Below are positions 49,541-59,045 of a stretch of 64,000 nt of DNA, one piece after another. Within the stretch, counting starts at the first letter, position 1; every line of letters starts with the position of its first letter. Made by a program: the position numbers and the translations under genes. Below the pieces are notes generated by a model that made no database searches, was not told the DNA's origin, and saw only the letters and a list, made by a program, of their open reading frames with translations. The DNA lies in the NCBI RefSeq assembly GCF_000801315.1, contig NZ_CP010054.1, positions 372,001 to 436,000 on the forward strand, read 5' to 3'. Source of the DNA: Hymenobacter sp. DG25B (GTDB lineage: Bacteria > Bacteroidota > Bacteroidia > Cytophagales > Hymenobacteraceae).

Positions 49541-51964
49541 ATGTGGAGTAAACTCGCCTTATTCATCATCAAGAACCGGCGGCTTCTGGTCCTGCTCCTG
49601 GCCGCTATAACCGTGTTTATGGGCTGGCAGGCCCGCAAAGTCGAGATGACCTACGACTTTGCCCAGGTGGTGTCGCCCACCGACCCGGACATGGTGTATT
49701 TCCAGCGCTTCAAGCGCACGTTTGGCGAGGATGGCAACGTGCTGGTGCTGGGCATGCAGGACAGCTCGGTGTACCGGCTGGGCAACTTCAACGAGTTGCG
49801 CATCCTCACCGATACCCTGAATAAAGTAGAAGGTGTGAGCGGGGTGCTGAGCGTTACCAAGCTCCTGAGGCTGGCCAAAGACACCACCACGCAGAGCTTC
49901 CGGGCCAGCCCCATCTTCCGGCGCTTCCCCCAGACCCAAACGGAGCTGGACTCGCTGATGCGGGTGGTCAACCGCCAGGAGTTCTACAAAGGCCAGCTGA
50001 TTTCGCCTACCACCGGCGCCACGCTGCTGGCCCTCACCATGGACCCCAAGTACCTGAACTCCTCCCGGCGGGAGTCGGTGATGAAGGAGATTCTGGGCCA
50101 CGCCGAGCGGTTTCAGCAGAAAACCGGCATCCGGCTGCACTACGCCGGCCTGCCTTATGTGCGCGCCACCATGACCACCAAAGTGGCCGGCGAAATGAAG
50201 TTTTTCGTGGGCCTCACGGTGGTCATGATGGCCCTCACGCTGCTCATGTTCTTCCGCACGTGGTCGGCGGTGGTGTTTCCGCTGCTCATTGTACTGGTGG
50301 TGGTGGTCTGGTGTCTGGGCTCCATGGTACTGCTGGGCTACAAGATTAACCTGCTCACGGGCCTGATTCCCAGTATTATCATCGTCATCGGGATACCCAA
50401 CTGCACCTACCTGCTCAGTCGCTACCACTACGACTATCGAAAATCCGGGAATCAGGTGCTGGCCATGACGCGCGTTATCCGCAAAATCGGGCTCGTCACG
50501 CTCATGAACAACACCACCACGGCTATTGGCTTTGTGGTGTTCTGCTTCACTAATATTGCCATTCTGTATCAGTTTGGGCTGGTGGCCACCATCAACATCT
50601 TCGCGGCCTTCATTGTCTCGTTTATTCTGATGCCCATTGTGTTTACCTACCTGCCGCCGCCCACGGCCAAGCAGCTGGAACACCTGGAAGCCAAGCCCCT
50701 GACCAAGCTGCTGGAGTTTTTCGATTACCTGGTGCTGGAGCGCCGCGGCACGGTATATCTGATAGCCGCTGCCCTGGTAACGCTCTCCGTTTTCGGTATT
50801 TCCAAGGTGAAATCGGTGTCCTACATGGTAGATGACCTGCCCAAGGATTCGTCCGTCAACTCCGACCTCAAGTTCTTCGAGCAGCACTTCAATGGCGTGA
50901 TGCCCCTGGAAATTGTGGTGGATACCGGCAAGAAAAAGGGCATTCTGAAGCTGAAAAACTTGGAGAAGATAGACCGGCTGGAGCGGTTTCTGCGCACCCA
51001 ACCCGTGCTCACCACGCCCGTCAGCATCGTGACGTTCCTGAAGGCCTCCACCCAGGCTTTCTACAACGACGACCCCCAGTACTACCGCCTGCCCGATAAC
51101 TCGGAGAAGAACTTTATCCTGAGCTACCTGGCCCGCTCCCAGAAAAAGGGCGGCTCTATGGACAGCAAGCTACTGCGCTCCTTTATTGACTCCACGGGCC
51201 AGCAGGCCCGCATTTCGCTGAAAATTGCCGACATCGGCTCCCGCAACCTCGATACCCTGCTCACGCGCCAGATTCAGCCCCAGATCCGGCAAATCTTCAA
51301 TGGCACGGGCATGGATGTGAAGATGACGGGCACCACCATGCTCTTCACCAAGGGCAACGATTATCTGATTGGTACCCTGAAGGAAAGCCTGATTCTGGCC
51401 TTTGTGCTGGTGGGTCTGGTGGTCATGATTCTGTTCCGCAGCATCCGGGCGGTGTTCTTCACCCTGCTGCCCAACCTGGTTACGCTGCTGCTCACGGGCG
51501 GCCTGATGGGCTATTTCGGCATTCCGCTGAAGCCCAGCACCGCGCTTATCTTCAGCATTGCGCTGGGTATTGATGGCGACAACTCCATTCACCTGCTGGC
51601 CAAGTTCCGGCAGGAGCTGGCCGTGAACGGTCGCCGCGTGCGCGCCGCCATCAGCACTACCCTCAGCGAAGCGGGCACCAGCATGATTTACACCAGCATT
51701 GTGCTGTTCCTGGGCTTTTCAGTGTTTGCCTTCTCCGAGTTTGGCGGCACCAAGGCCCTGGGCCTGCTGATGTCGGCCTCTTTGTTGATTACCAATTTCT
51801 CCAACCTGATTCTGCTGCCCGCGTTGCTGGTTACCTTCGAGCACGGCAAGGATGAAACCATTGATAACTCGCTGATTCAGCACTACGATGATTCGTACCT
51901 GGTAGAAGACGACGACCTGGAGCTAGACCTTGCCCGCATCACGGTTCAGCCGAAAGAAGCTTAA
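49541..51964 (+). CDS. RND/MMPL-family transporter
   Basis: An 807-residue membrane protein with the two-fold arrangement of RND exporters: one N-terminal helix (LALFIIKNRRLLVLLLAAIT), a soluble loop at about 30-215, five membrane helices at about 218-380, a helix near 400, a second loop at about 430-620, and five helices at about 628-775. The DGDNS aspartate within helix 10 region (ALGIDGDNSIHLLAKF) is a likely proton relay. At about 800 residues it is the HpnN/MMPL (hydrophobe exporter) type rather than a 1000-residue AcrB type. No adaptor or outer-membrane channel genes adjoin it. Substrate unknown, perhaps lipids. Confidence 0.9.
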   Translation: MWSKLALFIIKNRRLLVLLLAAITVFMGWQARKVEMTYDFAQVVSPTDPDMVYFQRFKRTFGEDGNVLVLGMQDSSVYRLGNFNELRILTDTLNKVEGVSGVLSVTKLLRLAKDTTTQSFRASPIFRRFPQTQTELDSLMRVVNRQEFYKGQLISPTTGATLLALTMDPKYLNSSRRESVMKEILGHAERFQQKTGIRLHYAGLPYVRATMTTKVAGEMKFFVGLTVVMMALTLLMFFRTWSAVVFPLLIVLVVVVWCLGSMVLLGYKINLLTGLIPSIIIVIGIPNCTYLLSRYHYDYRKSGNQVLAMTRVIRKIGLVTLMNNTTTAIGFVVFCFTNIAILYQFGLVATINIFAAFIVSFILMPIVFTYLPPPTAKQLEHLEAKPLTKLLEFFDYLVLERRGTVYLIAAALVTLSVFGISKVKSVSYMVDDLPKDSSVNSDLKFFEQHFNGVMPLEIVVDTGKKKGILKLKNLEKIDRLERFLRTQPVLTTPVSIVTFLKASTQAFYNDDPQYYRLPDNSEKNFILSYLARSQKKGGSMDSKLLRSFIDSTGQQARISLKIADIGSRNLDTLLTRQIQPQIRQIFNGTGMDVKMTGTTMLFTKGNDYLIGTLKESLILAFVLVGLVVMILFRSIRAVFFTLLPNLVTLLLTGGLMGYFGIPLKPSTALIFSIALGIDGDNSIHLLAKFRQELAVNGRRVRAAISTTLSEAGTSMIYTSIVLFLGFSVFAFSEFGGTKALGLLMSASLLITNFSNLILLPALLVTFEHGKDETIDNSLIQHYDDSYLVEDDDLELDLARITVQPKEA

Positions 51965-51974
51965 AAACAAAAAG

Positions 51975-52076
51975 CTGTCATCCTGAGCTTGCGAAGGACC
52001 TTATCACGACGGCACGACTCGCATATCAACGACTCGTTTCAGCGTGATAAGGTCCTTCGCAAGCTCAGGATGACAG
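51975..52076. repeat. Palindromic element family B, copy 3
   Basis: The arms CTGTCATCCTGAGCTTGCG and CGCAAGCTCAGGATGACAG match copy 2. The centre has CACGACTCG and CAACGACTCG, the reverse complement orientation of the ACGAGTCGTTG core of copies 1 and 2. It starts 11 bases after the RND stop and ends 31 bases before the ileS ATG. Confidence 0.9.
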
Positions 52077-52107
52077 AGTAGATACAGCCTAAGATCCCAC
52101 AGATCAT

Positions 52108-55100
52108 ATGAACTACCCCGAATACAAGCAGCCGCTCAACTACGGCCAGGTCGGCACCGATATCCTGGCGTGGTGGAAGCAGAACGGCATCTTTGAGAAA
52201 AGCGTGAGCACCCGCGAAGGGCAGCCCACCTTCGTGTTTTACGAAGGTCCGCCTTCGGCCAACGGCGCCCCCGGTATTCACCACGTGATGGCGCGCACCG
52301 TGAAGGATATTTTCTGCCGCTATCAGACCTTGCTGGGCAAGCAGGTGCACCGCAAAGGCGGCTGGGACACCCACGGCCTGCCCATTGAGCTGCAGGTAGA
52401 AAAAGAGCTGGGCATCACGAAGGAGGATATCGGCAAGAAAATCAGCATTGAGGACTACAACCAGCGCTGCCGCGAAACCGTGATGCGCTTTAAAGCCCAG
52501 TGGGACGACCTCACCGAGAAAATGGGCTATTGGGTAGACCTCGATGACCCCTACATCACCTTCGAGCCGGAATACATTGAAAGCTGCTGGGCCCTGCTCA
52601 AAAAGCTCTACGACAAAGGCCTGCTCTACAAAGGCTACACCATTCAGCCCTATTCGCCGGCCGCCGGCACGGGCCTGTCCTCGCACGAGCTGAACCAGCC
52701 CGGCACCTACCGTGACGTGAAGGACACGACCATCGTGGCCCAGTTCAAGGTGAAACGCGACGAGAAATCGGAAAAACTGTTTGGCAATGTAAAGCTGGAT
52801 GAAGTGCCCCTGGCGGCGCTGTATGGTGATGCCGCCTCGGAGCCCGAGGTGTATATCCTGGCTTGGACCACTACCCCCTGGACGTTGCCGGCCAACACCG
52901 GTCTGGCCGTGGGCAAGAACATTCCCTACGTGCTGATAAGCACCTTCAACCCCTATACCTACGCGCCCATTCGGGTAGTGCTGGCGGAGGCCTTGGTAGG
53001 GAAATATTTCACTGAGAAGGGCAAGGATGCATCATTTGAAGACTTCAAGCCCGGCGACAAAGTACTGCCCTGGCGCATCGAAAGCACCTTCAAAGGCGCT
53101 GACCTGGTCGGCATCAACTACGAGCGGCTATTCGGTCAAGACCAAGGGTATCCGGCTTTCGAAGGGGAGGAAAACGCCTTCCGCGTGATTCCCGGCGACT
53201 TTGTAACCACCGAGGACGGTACCGGCATTGTGCATATCTCGCCTACGTTTGGTGCCGATGACTTCCGGGTAGCGCAGCAGAACGATGTGCCGGCTTTGCT
53301 GTTGGCTGATGCTGACGGCAAGCTCACGCCCATTGTAGACCGTACCGGCCGCTACGTGCCCCAAATGGGCGAATTTGGCGGGCGTTGGGTAAAAAACTAC
53401 GACGGCCACGACCAGTCCGGCGCCGACTACAAAACGCTGGACGAAAGCATTGCCATCCGCATGAAAGGCGACGGCACGGCTTTCAAAGTGGAGAAGTACG
53501 AGCATACCTACCCGCACTGCTGGCGCACCGATAAGCCCGTTCTCTACTACCCGCTTGACTCCTGGTTTATTAAGACCACGGCGGTGAAAGACCGGCTCAT
53601 CGAGCTCAACAAAACTATCAACTGGAAACCCGAAAGCACCGGCACCGGCCGCTTCGGTAACTGGCTGGAAAACCTGGTGGACTGGAACCTGAGCCGCTCG
53701 CGCTACTGGGGCACGCCCCTGCCCATCTGGCGCACCCAGGATGGCTCGGAGGAAATCTGCATCGGCAGCATCGAGCAGCTCAATGCTGAAATCGAGAAGG
53801 CCGTAGCCGCCGAAGTCATGACCCACAACCCCTACAAAAAGGTGGATGATAACTGGGTGATGGCCGTTGGAGAACAATCAACCACCAAAAAAATCGACCT
53901 GCACCGGCCCTACGTGGATGATATTTTCCTCGTTTCGCCCTCTGGCTTGCCCATGTACCGCGAAACCGACCTCATTGACGTGTGGTTTGATAGCGGCGCC
54001 ATGCCTTACGCCCAGTGGCACTACCCGCTGGAGAATAAGGAGAAGTTTGAGAAGAATTTCCCCGCTGATTTCATTGCCGAAGGCGTGGACCAGACCCGGG
54101 GCTGGTTCTTCACCCTGCACGCGCTGGCCGTGATGCTGGAGGACTCCGTGGCGTTCAAAAACGTAATGGCTAACGGCCTGGTGCTGGATAAAAACGGCAA
54201 CAAGATGAGCAAGCGCCTCGGCAACGCCGTGGATCCGTTTGCCACCATCAGCCAGTACGGCCCCGATGCCACCCGCTGGTACATGATTGCCAACGCCCAG
54301 CCCTGGGACAACCTCAAGTTCGACCTGGCCGGCATTACGGAAGTGCAGCGCCGCTTCTTCGGCACGCTGTTCAACACCTACTCGTTCTATGCCCTCTACG
54401 CCAACCTCGACGGCTTCCAGGCCCGCGAGTTTGACCGGGTGCCGCACGCGGAATTAAGTGAGCTGGACCGCTGGATTCTCTCCAAGCTCCAGTCGCTCAT
54501 CTTGGAAGTACGCGGCCACTACGACTCCTACGACCCCACCAAAGCCGCCCGTGCCATCCAGGATTTTGTTACCGATCAGCTCTCCAACTGGCACGTGCGC
54601 CTCTCGCGCCGCCGTTTCTGGAAGGGCGAGCTGACCCAGGACAAGCGCGCCGCCTATGAGACCCTGCAGGAATGCCTGGTAGTGGTGGCCCAACTCATGG
54701 CTCCCATTGCGCCCTTCTTCGCTGAATGGCTCTACAAGAACATGACGGACGCCATGCGCGAGGAAGCCGTAGCCAAAAACACGCCCCTGGCGCCCGAATC
54801 GGTGCACCTCACGCTGCTGGTGCAGGCCGATGAGTCGCGCATCGATAAGGCGCTGGAGGAAAGCATGGATTTAGCTCAACGTATCTCCTCGCTCACGCAC
54901 TCTCTACGAAAGAAGTCCAGTATCAAGGTCCGTCAACCTTTGGCGCGGATTGCGGTACCAGTTTTGGAATCGGATTCTGAGACTCATAAGCTAATTGAGA
55001 GAGTAAGAGAGTTAATTCTGGCTGAAGTAAACGTAAAGGATATTGAGTATCCGTTTGGTTCTACCGACATATTCGTGAAGTCAGTAAAGCCCAATTTTAA

Positions 55101-55602
55101 AAGACTTGGTCAGCAATATGGTGCTAAACTGAAAGCAGTAGGTGCTCGAATCCAGCAAATGACTCAAGAGGAAATCAATGAACTTGATAAAACAGGTCAA
55201 TTGAACGTTGAGGTCGATGGACAAGCAATTACACTTTCTAGTGAAGATGTAGAAATGCGTTTTGTTGATGTTTTTGGCTGGCTAGTAGCTTCTGATGGCC
55301 CGCTGACGGTGGCCCTGGATGTGACCCTGACCGACGAGCTGCGCCAGGAAGGCGTGGCCCGCGAGCTGGTGAACCGCCTGCAGAACCTGCGCAAAGACAG
55401 CGGCCTGGAAGTGCAGGACAAAATCCGCGTGACCCTGGGCCAGCAGCCCGAGCTGGAAGCCGCCGTGCAGTCGTTCGGCGACTACATCCGCGAGGAAGTG
55501 CAGGCCCTGGCCCTGAATTTCGCGGCTGATGTAAACGGCGGTTCCGTGCTGGAATTTGATGAGTATAAGGTGCCGGTACAGCTGGAAGTTGCAAACGGCT
55601 GA
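52108..55602 (+). CDS. ileS: Isoleucyl-tRNA synthetase
   Basis: A 1164-residue class I synthetase of the long type. The HIGH-like motif is in PPSANGAPGIHHVMAR near 50-65, and KMSKR near 699-703 in DKNGNKMSKRLGN is the second ATP motif. The editing CP1 domain is between them, then the anticodon-binding helical domain and a C-terminal beta/helical part. The whole frame is intact. However, about residues 919-1063 (54862-55297) are encoded by conspicuously AT-rich DNA with different codon preference. A palindromic element precedes the gene. lspA lies 264 bases downstream. Confidence 0.96.
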   Translation: MNYPEYKQPLNYGQVGTDILAWWKQNGIFEKSVSTREGQPTFVFYEGPPSANGAPGIHHVMARTVKDIFCRYQTLLGKQVHRKGGWDTHGLPIELQVEKELGITKEDIGKKISIEDYNQRCRETVMRFKAQWDDLTEKMGYWVDLDDPYITFEPEYIESCWALLKKLYDKGLLYKGYTIQPYSPAAGTGLSSHELNQPGTYRDVKDTTIVAQFKVKRDEKSEKLFGNVKLDEVPLAALYGDAASEPEVYILAWTTTPWTLPANTGLAVGKNIPYVLISTFNPYTYAPIRVVLAEALVGKYFTEKGKDASFEDFKPGDKVLPWRIESTFKGADLVGINYERLFGQDQGYPAFEGEENAFRVIPGDFVTTEDGTGIVHISPTFGADDFRVAQQNDVPALLLADADGKLTPIVDRTGRYVPQMGEFGGRWVKNYDGHDQSGADYKTLDESIAIRMKGDGTAFKVEKYEHTYPHCWRTDKPVLYYPLDSWFIKTTAVKDRLIELNKTINWKPESTGTGRFGNWLENLVDWNLSRSRYWGTPLPIWRTQDGSEEICIGSIEQLNAEIEKAVAAEVMTHNPYKKVDDNWVMAVGEQSTTKKIDLHRPYVDDIFLVSPSGLPMYRETDLIDVWFDSGAMPYAQWHYPLENKEKFEKNFPADFIAEGVDQTRGWFFTLHALAVMLEDSVAFKNVMANGLVLDKNGNKMSKRLGNAVDPFATISQYGPDATRWYMIANAQPWDNLKFDLAGITEVQRRFFGTLFNTYSFYALYANLDGFQAREFDRVPHAELSELDRWILSKLQSLILEVRGHYDSYDPTKAARAIQDFVTDQLSNWHVRLSRRRFWKGELTQDKRAAYETLQECLVVVAQLMAPIAPFFAEWLYKNMTDAMREEAVAKNTPLAPESVHLTLLVQADESRIDKALEESMDLAQRISSLTHSLRKKSSIKVRQPLARIAVPVLESDSETHKLIERVRELILAEVNVKDIEYPFGSTDIFVKSVKPNFKRLGQQYGAKLKAVGARIQQMTQEEINELDKTGQLNVEVDGQAITLSSEDVEMRFVDVFGWLVASDGPLTVALDVTLTDELRQEGVARELVNRLQNLRKDSGLEVQDKIRVTLGQQPELEAAVQSFGDYIREEVQALALNFAADVNGGSVLEFDEYKVPVQLEVANG
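54862..55297 (+). other. AT-rich mosaic segment inside ileS
   Basis: The codons change abruptly to AT-ending forms (AAA, GAA, TTT, ACT, GCA), then back to GC-ending codons at about 55298. Counting four 60-base lines (54961-55020 and 55081-55260) gives 92 G or C out of 240 (38%), against 36 of 60 for 54481-54540. The frame and protein family are continuous, so this looks like intragenic replacement or transfer from a low-GC relative. Confidence 0.75.
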
Positions 55603-55609
55603 GGCTGAA

Positions 55610-55644
55610 GTGCCAACCGATTCTGTAAAAGGGCTGGTTGGCAC
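55610..55644. other. Hairpin between ileS and lspA
   Basis: GTGCCAACC (55610-55618) and GGTTGGCAC (55636-55644) form a 9-bp stem with a 17-base loop and no T tract, 8 bases past the ileS stop. The remaining 220 bases to lspA hold no gene that I can support. Confidence 0.5.
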
Positions 55645-55866
55645 ACCGGCGCACAAAGCGTTTGGCGGCCCCGCGAAATCGGCTCAAAAGGGCATAAAAC
55701 ACCCAAAAAATATATACCAGAGGGCAGAAGAGAGGATGCACCGCTTCCCACCGGAAAGTCTAAAATTCTTTGTCACTTTGTACCTGGAGAGGGGAGAGGT
55801 TCCGATGCTGACACTACGTCAGGGCGCAGTCTCACTTCTCACTTCTAACCGCTCACTTCCCCAAGA

Positions 55867-56523
55867 ATGAAGTACTGGAAATACTACCTGGTGGCACTGC
55901 TGGTCATCCTGATTGATCAGCTCTCGAAGTGGGCCGTGCACCGCTATATGCCCATGGGGATGCCCGGCGAAATTCCTCTGCTCGGCGACTGGTTTAAGCT
56001 GCACTACACGCTGAATCCGGGCATGGCTTTCGGAGTAGAGCTGCCGCCGCCCTACGGCAAAATCCTGCTCACCAGCTTCCGTTTGGTAGCCGTCACGGGC
56101 ATTGCCTACTACATCTACAAGCTCTGGAAGCAGCACGCGCCTAATGGCTTTATTGTGTGCGTGGCCATGATTCTGGGCGGCGCCATCGGCAACGTCATCG
56201 ACTCCATTTTCTACGGCGTTATCTACGACAATGCTCCCTTTGGCGCGCCTACGCCCTGGTTTCACGGGCAGGTGATAGATATGCTGTACGTGGATATCTA
56301 CGAAGGCTTTCTGCCTATGTCCTGGCCACTGGTAGGAGGTTCGCACGTGTCGCTCTGGCCTATTTTCAACATTGCAGACGCCGCCATTTTTGTGGGCGTA
56401 ATGCTGATTCTGGTGTTCCAGAACCGCTTTTTCGGGCATCATCAGCAAGCCCATCCGTTGGCCGCCGATGATGTAGCCGCCGCCCAGGCCCGCCACGACG
56501 CCGAAGCCTCCGAAGTAGCCTAA
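55867..56523 (+). CDS. lspA: Lipoprotein signal peptidase II
   Basis: A 218-residue inner-membrane aspartic protease that cleaves the signal peptide of prolipoproteins. Four membrane helices are visible near 5-25, 68-88, 94-115 and 172-192. The family blocks are LVILIDQLSKWAV, LHYTLNPGMAFGVEL, and the two catalytic aspartates in GGAIGNVIDSIFYGVIYD and FNIADAAIF. It is longer than the usual 160-170 residues, with a large insert near 125-170 and a polar tail, as in other Bacteroidota. It follows ileS as in many bacteria and ends in a terminator. Confidence 0.95.
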   Translation: MKYWKYYLVALLVILIDQLSKWAVHRYMPMGMPGEIPLLGDWFKLHYTLNPGMAFGVELPPPYGKILLTSFRLVAVTGIAYYIYKLWKQHAPNGFIVCVAMILGGAIGNVIDSIFYGVIYDNAPFGAPTPWFHGQVIDMLYVDIYEGFLPMSWPLVGGSHVSLWPIFNIADAAIFVGVMLILVFQNRFFGHHQQAHPLAADDVAAAQARHDAEASEVA

Positions 56524-56541
56524 CGTCACCCATTACCAGCC

Positions 56542-56578
56542 AAAACGGCCCGCCGGACTTGTTCCAGCGGGCCGTTTT
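56542..56578 (+). terminator. Terminator after lspA
   Basis: AAAACGGCCCGC and GCGGGCCGTTTT form a 12-bp stem with a 13-base loop, 19 bases past the lspA stop. Confidence 0.85.
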
Positions 56579-56637
56579 GCGTGTAGATGATGCTTAGCGC
56601 GCTACAATCGTTCAGCACGTATCTTTACCTGCCTCAC

Positions 56638-56661
56638 TTGCGAAGCTTTGCTTCGTGCTAC
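56638..56661. repeat. Solitary family A-like half
   Basis: TTGCGAAGCTTTGCTTCGTGCTAC resembles one end of family A (GCGAAGC...GCTTCGCGCTAC) but lacks a partner arm. It sits 10 bases before the preferred GTG start of the ABC gene. Confidence 0.45.
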
Positions 56662-56670
56662 CTGCCCTCC

Positions 56671-58686
56671 GTGTCTCAGCCCATTCTCTCCGTTCGTAAC
56701 CTCACTATTGACTTCGCCAGCCACCGCGGCAACACGCGGGCCGTGGATAGTATCTCGTTTGAGCTGAAAAGGGGCGAAACGCTGGCTATTGTGGGCGAGT
56801 CGGGCTCGGGCAAATCGGTGACGTCTTTGGCTTTGATGGGGCTGATTCCGCTGCCGCCCGGCCGTATTACTACCGGCGAAGCCTGGTTTCAGTCGGAAGC
56901 GCTGGGGAAGGTGGACCTGCTAAAGCTGACCGATAAAGAGTTGCAGCAGGTGCGCGGCAACGACATCAGCATGATTTTTCAGGAGCCGATGACCTCCCTG
57001 AACCCCGTGTATACCTGCGGTAGCCAGGTGGTAGAGGCCCTGCGCCTCCACACTAAGCTCAACGAAAAAGAAGCCGAAGCCCGCACCGTGGAGCTGTTCA
57101 CCATGGCCCAACTGCCCCGCCCGGAAAAGATCTTCAAAAGCTACCCCCACGAAATCAGCGGCGGCCAGAAGCAGCGCGTGATGATTGCCATGGCCATGGC
57201 CTGCAACCCCGCCATCCTCATTGCCGACGAGCCCACCACGGCCCTGGACGTAACCGTGCAGGCGCGCATGCTCCGCCTCATCGACGACCTGCGCCGGGAG
57301 CACAACACCGCCGTCATCTTCATTACCCATGACCTGGGCGTGGTAGCCGAAATTGCGGACCGGATTCTGGTGATGTATCGTGGCCGCGTGGTGGAGCAGG
57401 GAGCCGTGCTGGACATCTTCACCAACCCCCAGCACCCCTACACCAAAGGGTTGCTGGCCTGCCGGCCAAAATTATCGGTAGGCCGAAAAAGATTACCCGT
57501 TGTAGCCGATTTTATGCAGGAAACGGCCGATGGAAGCTTCATTACGACTGAAACTGCCTCAGTGCAACTGCCTATTGCTGAAACAGGTGAATCCTCTTAC
57601 AACGGCGCTGAAACCACCAAAACGTTTCCCGTGGAACATTCCGTTTCACGCCCAAATGAGCCTGTTTTCGGCCTGGAAACGGCTCCTACTGCTGAATCCG
57701 GCCTGCCATTGCCCGCTGAGGCAGCCGGCGTTCCGATGGTAACAGAGCCGCAAGATATTCCCGCCAACCGCCCCGTAAGTCAGCCACCTAAAGTGGAGGT
57801 AGAGGACGTTTCAGAGCAGCCTCAATCTGGCCTTGCCGCCAACCCCGCAGCTCCAAAACCGAAGCCCTTGCTGCAGGTAGAAAATCTGAATGTGCACTTT
57901 CCCATCCGGAAGGGTTTCCTGCGCCGCAAGACGGAATACGTACGGGCCGTGGACGGGGTGAGCTTTGATATTTACCCCGGCGAAACAGTGGGTCTGGTAG
58001 GGGAGTCGGGCTGCGGCAAAACTACTCTGGGGCGCACCCTGCTGCGGCTGGTGGAACCAACCTCGGGCAGCATGCTGTTCGAAGGGGTTGATCTGGCTAA
58101 GCTGCCGGCGGGTGAGCTGCGCCGCCGGCGCCGGGAGTTTCAGATGGTGTTTCAGGACCCGTACGCGGCCCTGAACCCGATGATGACAATTGGCGAAGCC
58201 ATTCTGGAGCCCATGCGCGTGCACAGCGTGGGCGGCACCCGGCAGCAACAGAAGGCCCGGGTGCTGGAGCTGCTGCGCACGGTGGGCCTGAAGGAGGAGC
58301 ATTACCTGCGCTACCCGCATGAGTTCAGCGGCGGCCAGCGCCAGCGCATCTGCATTGCCCGGGCCCTGGCCCTGCAACCCAAATGCATCATCTGCGACGA
58401 AGCCGTATCTGCCCTCGACGTATCGGTGCAGGCGCAGGTGCTCAACCTGCTCAACGACCTGAAACGGGAGTTCGGCATTACCTACCTGTTCATCACCCAT
58501 GACCTGTCGGTGGCCCGCTTCATGAGCGACCGGATCCTGGTGATGCGCCAGGGGCAGATTGTGGAAAGCGGCCCCGCGGCCGAGGTCTACGCCAACCCCC
58601 AGCACGAGTATACCCGCCAGCTGCTGGCTGCCATTCCCAAAGATGAGCCGGCCGATATCCGCGCCGCCGTCGCCAGCCGGGCGTAG
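56671..58686 (+). CDS. Fused two-domain peptide ABC transporter ATPase (DppD-DppF type)
   Basis: A 671-residue protein joining two ATPase domains of an oligo/dipeptide importer. Domain 1 (about 1-270): Walker A GESGSGKS, signature ISGGQKQRV, Walker [13 protein letters not shown]. Domain 2 (about 400-665): [30 protein letters not shown]. They are linked by about 120 residues of Glu/Thr/Pro-rich sequence without a fold I recognise, in DNA of lower GC. No permease or binding-protein genes adjoin it, so they must lie elsewhere. The start is GTG 56671 ([15 protein letters not shown]). An ATG at 56587 gives 28 extra residues that read through a palindromic remnant. Confidence 0.92.
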   Translation: MSQPILSVRNLTIDFASHRGNTRAVDSISFELKRGETLAIVGESGSGKSVTSLALMGLIPLPPGRITTGEAWFQSEALGKVDLLKLTDKELQQVRGNDISMIFQEPMTSLNPVYTCGSQVVEALRLHTKLNEKEAEARTVELFTMAQLPRPEKIFKSYPHEISGGQKQRVMIAMAMACNPAILIADEPTTALDVTVQARMLRLIDDLRREHNTAVIFITHDLGVVAEIADRILVMYRGRVVEQGAVLDIFTNPQHPYTKGLLACRPKLSVGRKRLPVVADFMQETADGSFITTETASVQLPIAETGESSYNGAETTKTFPVEHSVSRPNEPVFGLETAPTAESGLPLPAEAAGVPMVTEPQDIPANRPVSQPPKVEVEDVSEQPQSGLAANPAAPKPKPLLQVENLNVHFPIRKGFLRRKTEYVRAVDGVSFDIYPGETVGLVGESGCGKTTLGRTLLRLVEPTSGSMLFEGVDLAKLPAGELRRRRREFQMVFQDPYAALNPMMTIGEAILEPMRVHSVGGTRQQQKARVLELLRTVGLKEEHYLRYPHEFSGGQRQRICIARALALQPKCIICDEAVSALDVSVQAQVLNLLNDLKREFGITYLFITHDLSVARFMSDRILVMRQGQIVESGPAAEVYANPQHEYTRQLLAAIPKDEPADIRAAVASRA

Positions 58687-58725
58687 GAGGGAAGCAGGCC
58701 GGAAGTCCTGTCAACTTTGTTTCAA

Positions 58726-58829
58726 CTGTCATCCTGAGCAAAGCGAAGGACCTTCTCACGGCTAGACGACAAGCGTAACAACGACTCGTACTACCGTGAG
58801 AAGGTCCTTCGCTTTGCTCAGGATGACAG
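58726..58829. repeat. Palindromic element family B, copy 4
   Basis: The arms CTGTCATCCTGAGCAAAGCG and CGCTTTGCTCAGGATGACAG carry the variant CAAAG/CTTTG, a compensated change against copies 1-3, and CTTCTCAC for CTTATCAC is also matched on the other arm. The centre contains AACAACGACTCGTA, the core in the same orientation as copy 3. Confidence 0.9.
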
Positions 58830-59045
58830 TGCTTATTGAGACTAGTAGAACATCCTTAACCCAACCATAACCTCGCATTTTCGGCGAGAAATAGTTATTC
58901 GCCGATATATTCCGTATCATCTTTTCAAAGCCTGTTTTAGGCGCTATTACCTTATTTCCGGAAGCTTCGTAACTACTCCGAAGCTTACCTCTTACTCAAC
59001 CCCGCCGCCTGCGAAAAAGACAACCACTGGCGGCCCGTTTTCTAC
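58830..59045. other. Intergenic region upstream of rnr with two inverted repeats
   Basis: No gene seen. Two further inverted repeats lie here: TCGGCGA (58881-58887) with TCGCCGA (58899-58905), and AAGCTTCG (58962-58969) with CGAAGCTT (58979-58986), the latter 60 bases before the rnr ATG. They could be operator sites or structures in the rnr leader. No clear promoter match. Confidence 0.4.
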
